Part shown: piece after piece, positions 8,669 to 16,491 of the stretch
How positions within the stretch are numbered: the stretch's first letter is position 1
How the letters are laid out: every line of letters starts with the position of its first letter
Assembly: GCA_963712465.1 (NCBI GenBank)
Contig: CAVQHY010000003.1
Span: 1-64,000 of the forward strand
From: CAVQHY01 sp963712465
GTDB taxonomy: Bacteria > Actinomycetota > Thermoleophilia > Gaiellales > Gaiellaceae
Direction: 5' to 3'
DNA length: 64,000 nucleotides
Made by a program: the position numbers and the translations under genes
Notes under the pieces: generated by a model
Seen by the model: the letters and a program-made list of their open reading frames with translations, nothing else
What the model was told of the DNA's origin: nothing
Databases searched by the model: none

Positions 8669-9868
8669 TTGAAGCGGCGGTTCTTCAAGAACGAGCAGTT
8701 CGACTTCGAGCTCCGGCTCTTGCTGGGGGGAATCTACTACCAGTCGGGTGACGTCGGCGAGATCCTCTCCACGGCGGCCCGGATCGCCGACGGCGACCAC
8801 GAGAGCTGGTTTCGCGAGTGGCAGGCGACGGGCGGGCGCCTGCTCGCGATCGCCGAGTCGTGCGAGGCGTCCGGGCGTCTCGTGAGCGCTCGGCTCGCCT
8901 ATCTGCGCGCATCGGCCTATCTCTTCGCCTCGACGACTTCGCTCGACGGGACGAGGAAGCCGGGCCGGCTGCTCGACGCCTGGCGCGCCCACCGCCGAGC
9001 CTGGGACCGATACTGCGAGCTCGCCGACCCGCCGATCGAGCGCGTGGCGATCCCGTACGAGGACGCCGAGCTGGTCGGCTACGTCTTCCGGCCTCCCCGC
9101 GCGCGGGGGCGCCTGCCGGCGCTGATCCTCAACAACGGCAGCGACGGCCCTGTGCACGCCATGTGGGGGCAGGGTGGCGCGGCAGCGACCGCACGCGGTT
9201 ACCTGGCGCTCACCTTCGACGGGCCCGGCCAGGGGCACGCGCTCTTCGAGCAGGGCCTCTTCTTCCGACCCGACTGGGAGGCCGTGGCCACGCCGGTCGT
9301 GGACTTCCTGCTCGCCCGGAAGGACGTCGACTCCGAGCGCATTGCGCTCCACGGTGTCAGCCAGGCCGGCTACTGGGTACCCCGGGCCCTCGCGTACGAG
9401 AAGCGCATCGCCGCCGCCGTCGCCGATCCCGGGGTAATGGACGTCTCGACCTCCTGGACCGATCATCTCGCGAAGTCGATGCTGAAAGCGCTCGACCAGG
9501 GCAAACGCAAGAAGTTCAATCGCGACATCGACCTTGGCCTGCGATTCATGAAGGGCGCGCGCCAGACCCTCGCGTTCCGCATGCGGCCGTACGGGACGGA
9601 CGATCCCTTCGAGGTCTACAGCCGCTTGCGCGAGTACCACCTGCGCGATGTCGCCGGGCTGATCGAGTGTCCGCTCCTCATCGCCGATCCGGAGAACGAG
9701 CAGTTCTGGCCGGGACAGTCGCAGCAGCTCTACGACGCGCTGTCGGGACCGAAGGAGCTCGTGCGGTTCACCGTCGCGGAGGGGGCCGGCGGCCACTGCG
9801 AGCCGGCAGCGCTCGGCCTGCGCGACCAGCGCGTATTCGACTGGCTCGACCAGACGCTCGGCCGCTGA
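8669..9868 (+). CDS. Alpha/beta hydrolase (FrsA / 2,6-dihydroxypseudooxynicotine hydrolase-like)
   Basis: 399 residues. A helical N-terminal cap (RRFFKNEQFDFELRLLLGG through YLRASAYLF) precedes an alpha/beta hydrolase core. The core holds the oxyanion region ILNNGSDGP, the nucleophile elbow GVSQAGYW (Ser in GxSxxG), an acid region LIADPENEQFW and the catalytic His in GGHCEPAA near the C-terminus. This domain plan is shared with carbon-carbon-bond hydrolases and esterases of the DUF1100 group. TTG 8669 is chosen because TATCAT (8656-8661) lies 7 bases before it and a longer start at 8558 would run into the divergent GNAT gene. The substrate is unknown. Confidence 0.75.
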   Translation: MKRRFFKNEQFDFELRLLLGGIYYQSGDVGEILSTAARIADGDHESWFREWQATGGRLLAIAESCEASGRLVSARLAYLRASAYLFASTTSLDGTRKPGRLLDAWRAHRRAWDRYCELADPPIERVAIPYEDAELVGYVFRPPRARGRLPALILNNGSDGPVHAMWGQGGAAATARGYLALTFDGPGQGHALFEQGLFFRPDWEAVATPVVDFLLARKDVDSERIALHGVSQAGYWVPRALAYEKRIAAAVADPGVMDVSTSWTDHLAKSMLKALDQGKRKKFNRDIDLGLRFMKGARQTLAFRMRPYGTDDPFEVYSRLREYHLRDVAGLIECPLLIADPENEQFWPGQSQQLYDALSGPKELVRFTVAEGAGGHCEPAALGLRDQRVFDWLDQTLGR

Positions 9869-9883
9869 CGACCGCGTTCGCGC

Positions 9884-10702
9884 TCAGCGCTGCGCGAGCT
9901 CTCGAAGGTCGGATACGGCCCCGGTGAGACCCGGCTCGCCGAAGCCGACTCCGCCCCGAACGACCGTCAGCCCGGTGAACTCGCTCTCGAGCGTATCGAG
10001 CTCGTCCCCGGCGGACTCGGCGTGCTCGCGCATCGTCGCCGAGACGCACAGAACCTGCGCCCCCAAGTCCCGGGCAAACTCCGCGGCGCTCTCGAGCGGG
10101 GTGTCCGGGCCGAGGTAGATCGTGCGCCAGCCGTCGGCAGCGAGCAGGACGGTGAGCGAGAGCAGGCCTACCTCGTGACGCTCGCCCGGAACGCAGCAGA
10201 GGACGGCGGTTCCTCTCGGGCCGGCGATGGTTCCGTTGAGGAGCGCCCGCAGCTTCCCGAGCACCTGAGCGGTGAGGTGGTGCTCCTCGGCCACCTCGAG
10301 CGAACCCGCCTGCCAGAGCTCGCCGACGCGCCTGAGGGTGGGCGAGACGACTTCCTCGATCGCCTTCGGCGCCCCGTGCAACGTGAAGGCGAGATCGAGC
10401 ACGCGGCTGATTCGCCCCGGGTCGGGAGCAACCGCGGCTGCGAGCAGCTCGCCGACGAGGTCGTCCGTCTTCGACGTGGCGGTGAGCTCCTGCTCGCCGC
10501 CGAGAAGGCCGGCAGCCTCACCGATGCGGTAGCCCTCGTCGAGACGCGCCTTCAGCCACTCGACGCGCAGCACGTCGCGCTCCGAGTAGCGGCGATGGTG
10601 TCCCGGGGTTCGCTCGGGCTTGAGGACGCCGTAGCGCTGCTCCCACTTTCTCAGCGTCGCCGGGGGAACACCGGTTCGGCGGGAGACGGCCTGGATATTC
10701 AC
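9884..10702 (-). CDS. CarH-like MerR regulator with B12-binding light-sensor domain
   Basis: 272 residues. Residues 1 to 70 are a MerR winged helix (NIQAVSRRTGVPPATLRKWE). Residues 80 to 155 are the four-helix cap with W130 and E140-H141, spaced exactly as the Wx9EH motif that senses the adenosyl group in CarH. Residues 165 to 272 are the Rossmann B12 fold with ERHEVG (ExHxxG), whose H176 would bind cobalt, and GGVGFGEPG. The residue after W130 is Gln, whereas Thermus CarH has the photoproduct ligand His132. Known family role: repressor in the dark, released by light. No carotenoid genes are in the window. GTG start is 6 bases after TACACT, so the mRNA is leaderless. Convergent with the hydrolase gene (15 bases). 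Confidence 0.85.
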   Translation of the reverse strand: MNIQAVSRRTGVPPATLRKWEQRYGVLKPERTPGHHRRYSERDVLRVEWLKARLDEGYRIGEAAGLLGGEQELTATSKTDDLVGELLAAAVAPDPGRISRVLDLAFTLHGAPKAIEEVVSPTLRRVGELWQAGSLEVAEEHHLTAQVLGKLRALLNGTIAGPRGTAVLCCVPGERHEVGLLSLTVLLAADGWRTIYLGPDTPLESAAEFARDLGAQVLCVSATMREHAESAGDELDTLESEFTGLTVVRGGVGFGEPGLTGAVSDLRELAQR

Positions 10703-10766
10703 CTGAACAGTGTAGACGAGTCTGGACACAGTTTCGACAGAGCGGCCCGCTGGTACCGTTAGCCCC
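10703..10766. promoter_or_regulatory. Divergent promoter between carH-like gene and mrp, with inverted repeat
   Basis: Minus strand: TACACT (10714-10709), 6 bases before GTG 10702, with TCGAAA 17 bases upstream as a weak -35. Plus strand: TACCGT (10754-10759), 7 bases before GTG 10767. An imperfect inverted repeat AGAC-GA-GTCT (10714-10723), flanked by TGT and ACA, lies across the minus-strand promoter and could be the regulator's own operator. Confidence 0.45.
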
Positions 10767-11876
10767 GTGAGCGAGGTGACCCGCGAAGCCGTGCTGAAGG
10801 CGCTCGAGAGCGTGATCGACCCGGAGCTGGGCCGGTCGGTGACCGAGCTCGACATGGTGCGCGATGTGGAGGTAACCGGACGTAGCGCCCGGCTCACGAT
10901 CGTCCTGACCGTCCCGGGCTGCCCGCTCAGGGCGAGCTTCGAGGAACAGGTCGAGCGGGCGCTCTCCGCGGTCGGCGTCGAGTCGATCGACCTCTCGTTC
11001 GACGTGATGACGCCCGAGCAGAAGGCCGCGCTGACCACGAAGCTCCGGGGCGGCGTCGCCGAGCGCTCGCCCGGGATCTCCGTCGACGCGAAGACGCGCG
11101 TGATCGCGCTCGCGAGCGGGAAGGGCGGCGTGGGCAAGTCGTCGCTCTCGGCCAACCTCGCCGGCGCGTTCGCAGGCCTCGGCAAGCAGGCCGGCATCCT
11201 CGATGCGGACGTCTACGGCTACTCGATCCCGCACATGCTCGGCATCCGGCAGCGGCCGGTCGCGGTCGACCAGATGATCGTCCCCCCCGTGCGGGGTGAC
11301 CTCAAGGTGATGTCGATCGGGTTCTTCCTCGACGAGAACTCGCCCGTGATGTGGCGCGGGCCGATGCTGCATCGAGCTCTCGAGCAGTTTCTGTCGGACG
11401 TCCACTGGGGCGACCTCGACGTGCTCGTCGTCGACATGCCCCCCGGCACCGGAGACGTCGCGATCTCGCTCGGCCAGCTGCTGCCTCGCGCCGAGGCCGT
11501 GGTCGTGACCACGCCGCATCGCGCTGCGCAGCAGGTTGCAGTACGGGCCGCTCAGATGTGCCGGAAGACGAACATGCGCGTCCTCGGTGCCGTGGAGAAC
11601 ATGTCCTATCTCGCGCGCGAGGACGGTACCCGCGAGAAGCTCTTCGGCGCCGGCGGCGGCGACGAGCTCGCCAGGGAGGTCGACGTCCCGCTGCTCGCAC
11701 GCATCCCGTTCGACCCGCGCCTCGGCGCCTACGCCGACGCCGGCAAGATGGTCGTCGAGGAGGAGCCCGAGCTCGAGGTCTCGCGCGCGATCGTCGGCCT
11801 CGCCGAGGCGGTGGCCGCCACGGAGCGCGAGCGGGGCGTCGGCATCACCAAGCCGCTACCGCTCGTCTCGGCGTAA
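10767..11876 (+). CDS. mrp: Mrp/NBP35-type Fe-S cluster carrier ATPase
   Basis: 369 residues. Residues 1 to 85 are a MIP18/DUF59 domain (VIDPELGRSVTELDMV). Then follows the MinD-like ATPase: Walker A ASGKGGVGKSSLSANLAG, the switch region ILDADVYGYSIPHMLG and DMPPGTGD. The CxxC near the C-terminus usual in ApbC is not obvious in this protein, as in many actinobacterial Mrp proteins. It carries Fe-S clusters to target enzymes in the cytoplasm, which fits the complex I, LipA and IscA genes elsewhere in the window. GTG 10767 is supported by the promoter box at 10754. Confidence 0.88.
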   Translation: MSEVTREAVLKALESVIDPELGRSVTELDMVRDVEVTGRSARLTIVLTVPGCPLRASFEEQVERALSAVGVESIDLSFDVMTPEQKAALTTKLRGGVAERSPGISVDAKTRVIALASGKGGVGKSSLSANLAGAFAGLGKQAGILDADVYGYSIPHMLGIRQRPVAVDQMIVPPVRGDLKVMSIGFFLDENSPVMWRGPMLHRALEQFLSDVHWGDLDVLVVDMPPGTGDVAISLGQLLPRAEAVVVTTPHRAAQQVAVRAAQMCRKTNMRVLGAVENMSYLAREDGTREKLFGAGGGDELAREVDVPLLARIPFDPRLGAYADAGKMVVEEEPELEVSRAIVGLAEAVAATERERGVGITKPLPLVSA

Positions 11877-11878
11877 GA

Positions 11879-11906
11879 CGGAGGGCGCCTGTGCCGGCGC
11901 CCTCCG
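11879..11906. terminator. Hairpin between mrp and the secreted repeat protein
   Basis: Perfect 11-base stem (CGGAGGGCGCC paired with GGCGCCCTCCG) and a 6-base loop, just after the mrp stop and facing the convergent gene. A second small stem follows at 11912-11927. There is no long T run, as is common in GC-rich actinobacteria. Confidence 0.6.
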
Positions 11907-11930
11907 CTGGAACCCGGGTGCGGGTTGCCC

Positions 11931-13520
11931 CTATTCCTTCCGGGTGTTGGTGATCACGCAGACGATGTCCTGACCCTCGGCGACGGACAGCGAAAGCGGG
12001 GATCCGTCGCTGTTGGCGGCGACGACGGAGCCTGAGCCGTTGTCGCTCTTGCAGCTGATCGCGCGGTCGTAGTCGGCGAGGTTGGTGGCGCCGCCGCCGA
12101 CCTTCTCGTCGGCCGTCTCGGACACCTGGTAGGTGCCGGTCGGGACGGTGTTCTCGCCGGTCGAGTCGTTGTCGCCCGCGTCGGAGCGCGAGTCGATCGT
12201 CGTCGATCCCTGCTTGATGAACAGCTTGAACCGGCCCGGATCGTCGGACGGGCTCAGATCCTTCTTCACCTCGAGCTTGCCGGTCTTCGGGGTCTTGCGC
12301 GCGTTCGTGACCACGCAGACCACGTCCGCTCCCGACGCGACCGTGACGTTCAACGGCGCGCCGTCGGTGTTCGACGCGACGACGGAGCCTGAGCCGTTGT
12401 CGCTCTTGCAGCTGATCGCGCGGTCGTAGTCGGCGAGGTTGGTGGCGCCGCCGCCGACCTTCTCGTCGGCCGTCTCGGACACCTGGTAGGTGCCGGTCGG
12501 GACGGTGTTCTCGCCGGTCGAGTCGTTGTCGCCCGCGTCGGAGCGCGAGTCGATCGTCGTCGATCCCTGCTTGATGAACAGCTTGAACCGGCCCGGATCG
12601 TCGGACGGGCTCAGATCCTTCTTCACTTCGAGCTTGCCCGTGGTCGTGACGCTCTTGCGCGTGTTGGTGATCACGCAGACGACGTCGGCATCCTTGCCCA
12701 CGTTCACGCTCAGCGAGGGACTGTTACCGGAGGCGACAGTTCCGCCGCCGCCGTTGCCGTCCTTGCAGACGATGCTCGTCGTGTAGTTGGAGAGGCTCGT
12801 CCCGGACTTGGCGGCTTCGGCGACCGTGTGCGAGCCCGCCTTGACGCTCTGCTCGCCGGTCGTGCCGTTGTTGCCCGCGCCCGAGGCGAGCGTCTTTCCG
12901 TCGATCTGAAGGTCGAAGCGCCCCGGGTCGTCCGCCGGGCTGAGGGACTTCTTCACCTCGAGCTTGCCGGTCTTCGACTCGCCGTTCCCGTGCCCGTTGC
13001 CCTTTCCTCTGCAGCGACGGTCGAAGCGCGACTGGATGACAGCGGCGTTCGCGGCGTCGCCCTGACCCAGCGCGCCGGTCAGCGTGGTGCCGTCCCAGGA
13101 GGCGGAGAAGTTCGCCGCCAGCCAGCCGCCGCGCCAGACGCGGCCGTCGATCAGGCCGGTGATGCCGCCGTTGGCGATCACGCCGACGATCCGGGCGTAG
13201 CCCTTGCCGCGGATCCACATGCGGCCCTCGGCCGTGCCGAGGCCGGCGGTCGTGTCCTCGCGGATCCGAAGCCGGAAGACGACGTCACCGTCGAGCCGGG
13301 AGTCGCTCGAGTTGATCTCACCCGTGAGGTACGCCTTCGCGTCTCGGAAGCCGTGTCCGTCCGAGGTCGTGCAGGTCCGTTCCTTCCACGCCGTCCGCGC
13401 CGCGGAAAAGTCGGCGGCGACCGGGTCGGTCTTGAACGCGCCGCCCCCCCAGGCGATTGCGACTCCGGTCGCCGCCAGGGCGAGGACGGCGGCGGCGAGG
13501 AACGTGAGTCGTCGTCGCAT
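11931..13520 (-). CDS. Secreted protein with three prealbumin/SpaA-like repeats
   Basis: 529 residues from ATG 13520, which has a GGAG site upstream. Residues 1 to 22 are a signal peptide (RRRLTFLAAAVLALAATGVA). Residues 25 to 180 form an N-terminal domain of unknown fold. After a GKGNGHGNGESK linker come three domains, each opening with TGKLEVKK(D/S)LSP and ending in VVCVITN. Each has one Cys in ISCKSDNG or IVCKDGNG and one in VVCV, likely a disulfide. Domains two and three are nearly identical. The fold resembles the beta-sandwich repeats of surface adhesins, but no sortase motif or C-terminal membrane helix is present, so it is probably released or loosely held. Function unknown; surface role inferred. 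Confidence 0.75.
   Translation of the reverse strand: MRRRLTFLAAAVLALAATGVAIAWGGGAFKTDPVAADFSAARTAWKERTCTTSDGHGFRDAKAYLTGEINSSDSRLDGDVVFRLRIREDTTAGLGTAEGRMWIRGKGYARIVGVIANGGITGLIDGRVWRGGWLAANFSASWDGTTLTGALGQGDAANAAVIQSRFDRRCRGKGNGHGNGESKTGKLEVKKSLSPADDPGRFDLQIDGKTLASGAGNNGTTGEQSVKAGSHTVAEAAKSGTSLSNYTTSIVCKDGNGGGGTVASGNSPSLSVNVGKDADVVCVITNTRKSVTTTGKLEVKKDLSPSDDPGRFKLFIKQGSTTIDSRSDAGDNDSTGENTVPTGTYQVSETADEKVGGGATNLADYDRAISCKSDNGSGSVVASNTDGAPLNVTVASGADVVCVVTNARKTPKTGKLEVKKDLSPSDDPGRFKLFIKQGSTTIDSRSDAGDNDSTGENTVPTGTYQVSETADEKVGGGATNLADYDRAISCKSDNGSGSVVAANSDGSPLSLSVAEGQDIVCVITNTRKE
12021..12639. repeat. Two near-identical 262-base units, 357-base period
   Basis: Bases 12021-12282 and 12378-12639 are almost the same, with a single C/T difference seen by eye inside the shared block. 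They encode repeat domains two and three of the secreted protein. The first domain (12700-12970) has diverged. Confidence 0.9.
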
Positions 13521-13602
13521 CGTCGTTCTCCTCTCGTCGATGGATCGCATTACTCCACGGCGACGTAAAGGGGCCTGGGAGGCGGGGTAAGGTTTTCGTT
13601 AA

Positions 13603-14346
13603 GTGTCGTCGCTCCCTCCCGACGAGGCCCGCCGTCGGCTCGAGGCCCTCGGCTTTGCGGAAGCCGCGCTCGATGTCCTGCTCGACCATTTCCTCGAGGC
13701 CGACCGGCGGGGTAAGGTCAGTCACGGGACCGCGCGCATCGCCTGGCTGGAGAGGCAGGTTGTCGACGCCGGCGCGCAGCCGCGGCGTCTCGTCACGGAG
13801 CCGGCGTACGAGCGCTGGGACGGCGGCGGCGCGCTCGGCTACCTGACGCTCGCGGCCGTCTGTCGAGCCCAGATCGAGTCGTCACCCGAGCGCGCGCGGG
13901 TCGTCGTCGCCGAGCGGTGTTTCCCGACAGGCGTTCTCGGCTACTGGGTCAGGATGCTCGCGGACGCCGGGCTGGTCGCCGTGCTGACCGCGACGTCACC
14001 GCGGCGCCTCGGACCGCCGAGCGGCGGCCCCCCGCTCGCCGGGACGAACCCGATCGCCATCGGCGTCCCGAGCTCGGACGGCGCTCCGCTGGTCGCCGAC
14101 GTGTCGATGGGCAAGGCGACCCACGGCGACGTGCTGCTCGGCCTTGCCCGCGAGGACGAGCTCGTCCCGTTCGGCGGCGAGCAAGCCCACAAGGCCTTCG
14201 CGCTCGCGGTCGGCGTCGAGGCTCTCGTCGGCGCACTCGCCGGTCCCGAGCACGGCGCCCTGCTGATCGTGGCGCGTCCCGACCACGACCCGGTACCGGC
14301 GCTCCGCACGATCGCCGACGGGACCCGGCTCCCGGGCGATCGATGA
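13603..14346 (+). CDS. Ldh2/malate-lactate dehydrogenase family oxidoreductase, short form
   Basis: 247 residues against about 330 to 350 usual for the family. Typical landmarks remain: HFLEADRRGKVSHGTARI with the conserved His, PPLAGTNPIAIGVP and VADVSMGKATHGDV. Parts of the central NAD-binding helices and the C-terminal loop are shorter. Family members reduce 2-oxoacids or oxidise hydroxyacids with NAD(P). GTG 13603 follows TAAGGT (13588-13593) by 9 bases. The stop overlaps the start of the acetyltransferase gene (ATGA). Activity of the shortened form is uncertain. Confidence 0.7.
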   Translation: MSSLPPDEARRRLEALGFAEAALDVLLDHFLEADRRGKVSHGTARIAWLERQVVDAGAQPRRLVTEPAYERWDGGGALGYLTLAAVCRAQIESSPERARVVVAERCFPTGVLGYWVRMLADAGLVAVLTATSPRRLGPPSGGPPLAGTNPIAIGVPSSDGAPLVADVSMGKATHGDVLLGLAREDELVPFGGEQAHKAFALAVGVEALVGALAGPEHGALLIVARPDHDPVPALRTIADGTRLPGDR

Positions 14347-14798
14347 CGAAGCCGTTCGTGCCCGAGGGCTTCCGCGTGCCTGCCGGTCTCGTCACGGACG
14401 CGTTCGTGCTCGAGCCGCTCGAGCCGGGCCACAACGAGCGGGACTACGCTGCCTGGTCGTCGAGCATCGACCACATCCGGTCGACGCCGGGGTTCCCTTT
14501 CGGGGACGGGTGGCCGTACCCGATGACGCCCGGCACGAACCTGGGCGACCTCGAAGGACACGCGGCCGACTTCGCCCAGCGGCGAGGCTTCACGTACACG
14601 GTTCTCGATCCGGCGGATGGGGACGTGATCGGATGCGTCTACATCTATCCGTCCGACGCCGCAGAGCACGACGCGGACGTCCGCTCCTGGGTGCGCGCTA
14701 CCCGGGCCGACCTCGACGTCGAGCTGTGGCGGACGGTGTCGGAGTGGCTTGCCCACGAGTGGCCGTTCGAGCGCGTCGCGTACGACGCCCGCGCGTAG
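14343..14798 (+). CDS. GNAT-like N-acetyltransferase
   Basis: 151 residues. The readable core is FVLEPLEPGHNERDYAAWSS, FTYTVLDPADGDVIGCVYIY and VRSWVRATRADLDVELWRTV. This resembles a small group of GNAT proteins annotated as acetyltransferases in actinobacteria, in which the acetyl-CoA loop is weak. It is co-translated with the Ldh2-type gene by a 4-base overlap. The substrate is unknown. Confidence 0.65.
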   Translation: MTKPFVPEGFRVPAGLVTDAFVLEPLEPGHNERDYAAWSSSIDHIRSTPGFPFGDGWPYPMTPGTNLGDLEGHAADFAQRRGFTYTVLDPADGDVIGCVYIYPSDAAEHDADVRSWVRATRADLDVELWRTVSEWLAHEWPFERVAYDARA

Positions 14799-14800
14799 GC

Positions 14801-15634
14801 TCAGCTCCGGCGCAGCGCGGCGAGGACGACCGGGTCGACGCGCTCGATTCCGCGCACGCGCTCCTCGAGGTTCTCGATCCCGGCCCAGGTCTCGAGGTCG
14901 GCGGCGAGATCTCCGCTCGCATGGCCGCGGCGGCCGAGCAGGTCTCGCAGCTCGGCCTCGAGCTCGCCGTCCACGGCGATCCATTCGTCCTCGGGCGTCG
15001 TCCCGAAATAGAGGCGGTGCAGGCCGTACAGGCGCTCGAGCTCGTCGATCGGCCGAGGGTGGTCGTCGACCCTGAGGTCGACGGCGACGTCCGAGGAGTC
15101 GTAGCCCGCTCCGCGCTGGACGACGTAGAGCGCGGAGGACTGCTGCCCACGGCGGTCCCCTCCCGCCGCCTGCGCTGCGGCGAGGCAGGCCAGCAGCCGC
15201 TCCGCGAGCGGCCGGCCCGCGGTCGCCTCGAACGTCTCTGCCAGCGCCTCCACCGTCGCCGCCGAGACGAGGATGTTTCCCTGGGCCGCGAATCCTGGAC
15301 CGGTGAGCCCACCCGCCCAGTCGAGACACCGGGTGCCCGTGTAGGTGGCCGCGCGCCCGATTCGGTCGACGACGCCGAGCTGCCGGTCCTCCCGCCCGCC
15401 GTCGGCGCCGACGAGCCGCTGGACGACCTCGTCCGCGGCATAGCCGTCGCGCAGGAGGGCGAGCCCGTCCGGCCCGTAGCTCACCTTCGCCCAGGCCTGG
15501 GTGACGACTGCGCCGACCTCGGGCTCCGCCCAGGTGACGAGCGAGCCGACGGCGAGAAACTTCGACTGGACCGCACACCCCCAGGCGCGCGCGTCCGGAT
15601 CGCAGGCGACGATCGAGTAGGTCGACGGGCGCAT
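14801..15634 (-). CDS. DUF1028 family protein (Ntn-hydrolase-like)
   Basis: 277 residues, starting MRPSTYSIVACDPDARAWG. Family landmarks: SKFLAVGSLVTWAEP, GAVVTQAWAKVSYGP, DRQLGVVDRIGRAATYTGTRCLDWAG, AAQGNILV. The C-terminal third has the peptidoglycan-binding-like extension common in this family (DEWIAVDGELEAELRDLL). The fold resembles Ntn hydrolases, but the reaction is not established. Start is ATG 15634, one codon after TTG 15637. It follows the metallo-hydrolase gene directly, so the two form an operon. Confidence 0.85.
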   Translation of the reverse strand: MRPSTYSIVACDPDARAWGCAVQSKFLAVGSLVTWAEPEVGAVVTQAWAKVSYGPDGLALLRDGYAADEVVQRLVGADGGREDRQLGVVDRIGRAATYTGTRCLDWAGGLTGPGFAAQGNILVSAATVEALAETFEATAGRPLAERLLACLAAAQAAGGDRRGQQSSALYVVQRGAGYDSSDVAVDLRVDDHPRPIDELERLYGLHRLYFGTTPEDEWIAVDGELEAELRDLLGRRGHASGDLAADLETWAGIENLEERVRGIERVDPVVLAALRRS

Positions 15635-15637
15635 CAA

Positions 15638-16336
15638 CTAGGCGAGAATGATGCTCTCCCCCGGCCCGGGCGAGATCACCTCGACCCCGGGCGGCGCGAG
15701 CTCGCGCAGCTGGTCGGGCGTGCCCGTGAGGAGCGGGAAAGTGCCGTAGTGGCACGGGATGCAACGGGGAACGTCGAGGAGCTCGAGCGCGACGGCGGCC
15801 TCCCGCGGGCCCATCGTGAAGTGGTCGCCGATCGGCAGGACGGCCACGTCCGGCCCGTAGATCCGCCCGATCAGCTCCATGTCGCCGAAGACATTCGTGT
15901 CACCGGCGAAGTAGAGGGTGAAGCTGTTTTCCAGCTCGATCACGAGCCCGGCCGGCTCGCCCAGGTATTCGAGGTTCGGACCGCTCGAGGAGTGGTTCGC
16001 GTCAGTCAGCGTGATGCGGATGCCGTCGATCGAGACCGTCCCGCCCTTGTTCGGCGCGTGCACCAGGCCCTCGGTCGGGACGCCCTGGTTCCCGAGCCAG
16101 GCGCGCAGCTCGAGGAGCGCCACCACCGGGCAGCCGAACTGCTGGGCCAGCGCGACCGTCTCGCCGACATGGTCGGAGTGACCGTGGGTGAGCGCGATCA
16201 GGTCGATGCGCTCGGGTGCTCGCTCGCTCTCGGGACACGTCGGGCCGGAGAGCCACGGGTCGACGTAGATGCGCTTGCCGCCGGCGCTGTCGAGCCGAAA
16301 CGACGCGTGGCCGAGCCACGTGAGCGACGCGTTCAC
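15638..16336 (-). CDS. UPF0173-type metal-dependent hydrolase (metallo-beta-lactamase fold)
   Basis: 232 residues. GTG 16336 follows a perfect AAGGAGG site. Motifs: ASLTWLGHASFRLD, IYVDPWLSGP, THGHSDHVGE (HxHxDH metal site), APNKGGTVSIDGI, TLYFAGDTNVFGDM and the C-terminal IPCHYGTFPLL. These are the marks of the YtkL/UPF0173 family of Zn hydrolases whose substrate is unknown. Unlike most starts in this window it uses a normal ribosome-binding site and a leader (TACGCT lies about 40 bases upstream). Confidence 0.88.
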   Translation of the reverse strand: MNASLTWLGHASFRLDSAGGKRIYVDPWLSGPTCPESERAPERIDLIALTHGHSDHVGETVALAQQFGCPVVALLELRAWLGNQGVPTEGLVHAPNKGGTVSIDGIRITLTDANHSSSGPNLEYLGEPAGLVIELENSFTLYFAGDTNVFGDMELIGRIYGPDVAVLPIGDHFTMGPREAAVALELLDVPRCIPCHYGTFPLLTGTPDQLRELAPPGVEVISPGPGESIILA

Positions 16337-16491
16337 TATCGAGCCTCCTTGTTGCGGTGGGCGGCGAGCGTAGCGCAGCAGTTGCGCCGCACGTCGAGGC
16401 CGAGGGCAGACTGATAGCGTCTGTTGCCAGGTCGGTCGATCCAGGGGCGATCGGTCGTGCGGCCCGGCTGGCCGCTCCGCTTCCGGAGGTG

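Noticed and set aside
12021..12639. Direct repeats considered as a CRISPR array
   Set aside because: There are only two long units, inside a coding region, without short repeats or unique spacers, and no cas genes are present.
16357..16491. Earlier start for the beta-propeller protein at 16357
   Set aside because: The extra residues have no family look and would overlap the promoter of the divergent UPF0173 gene; the GGAGG site at 16485 points to 16492-16498.
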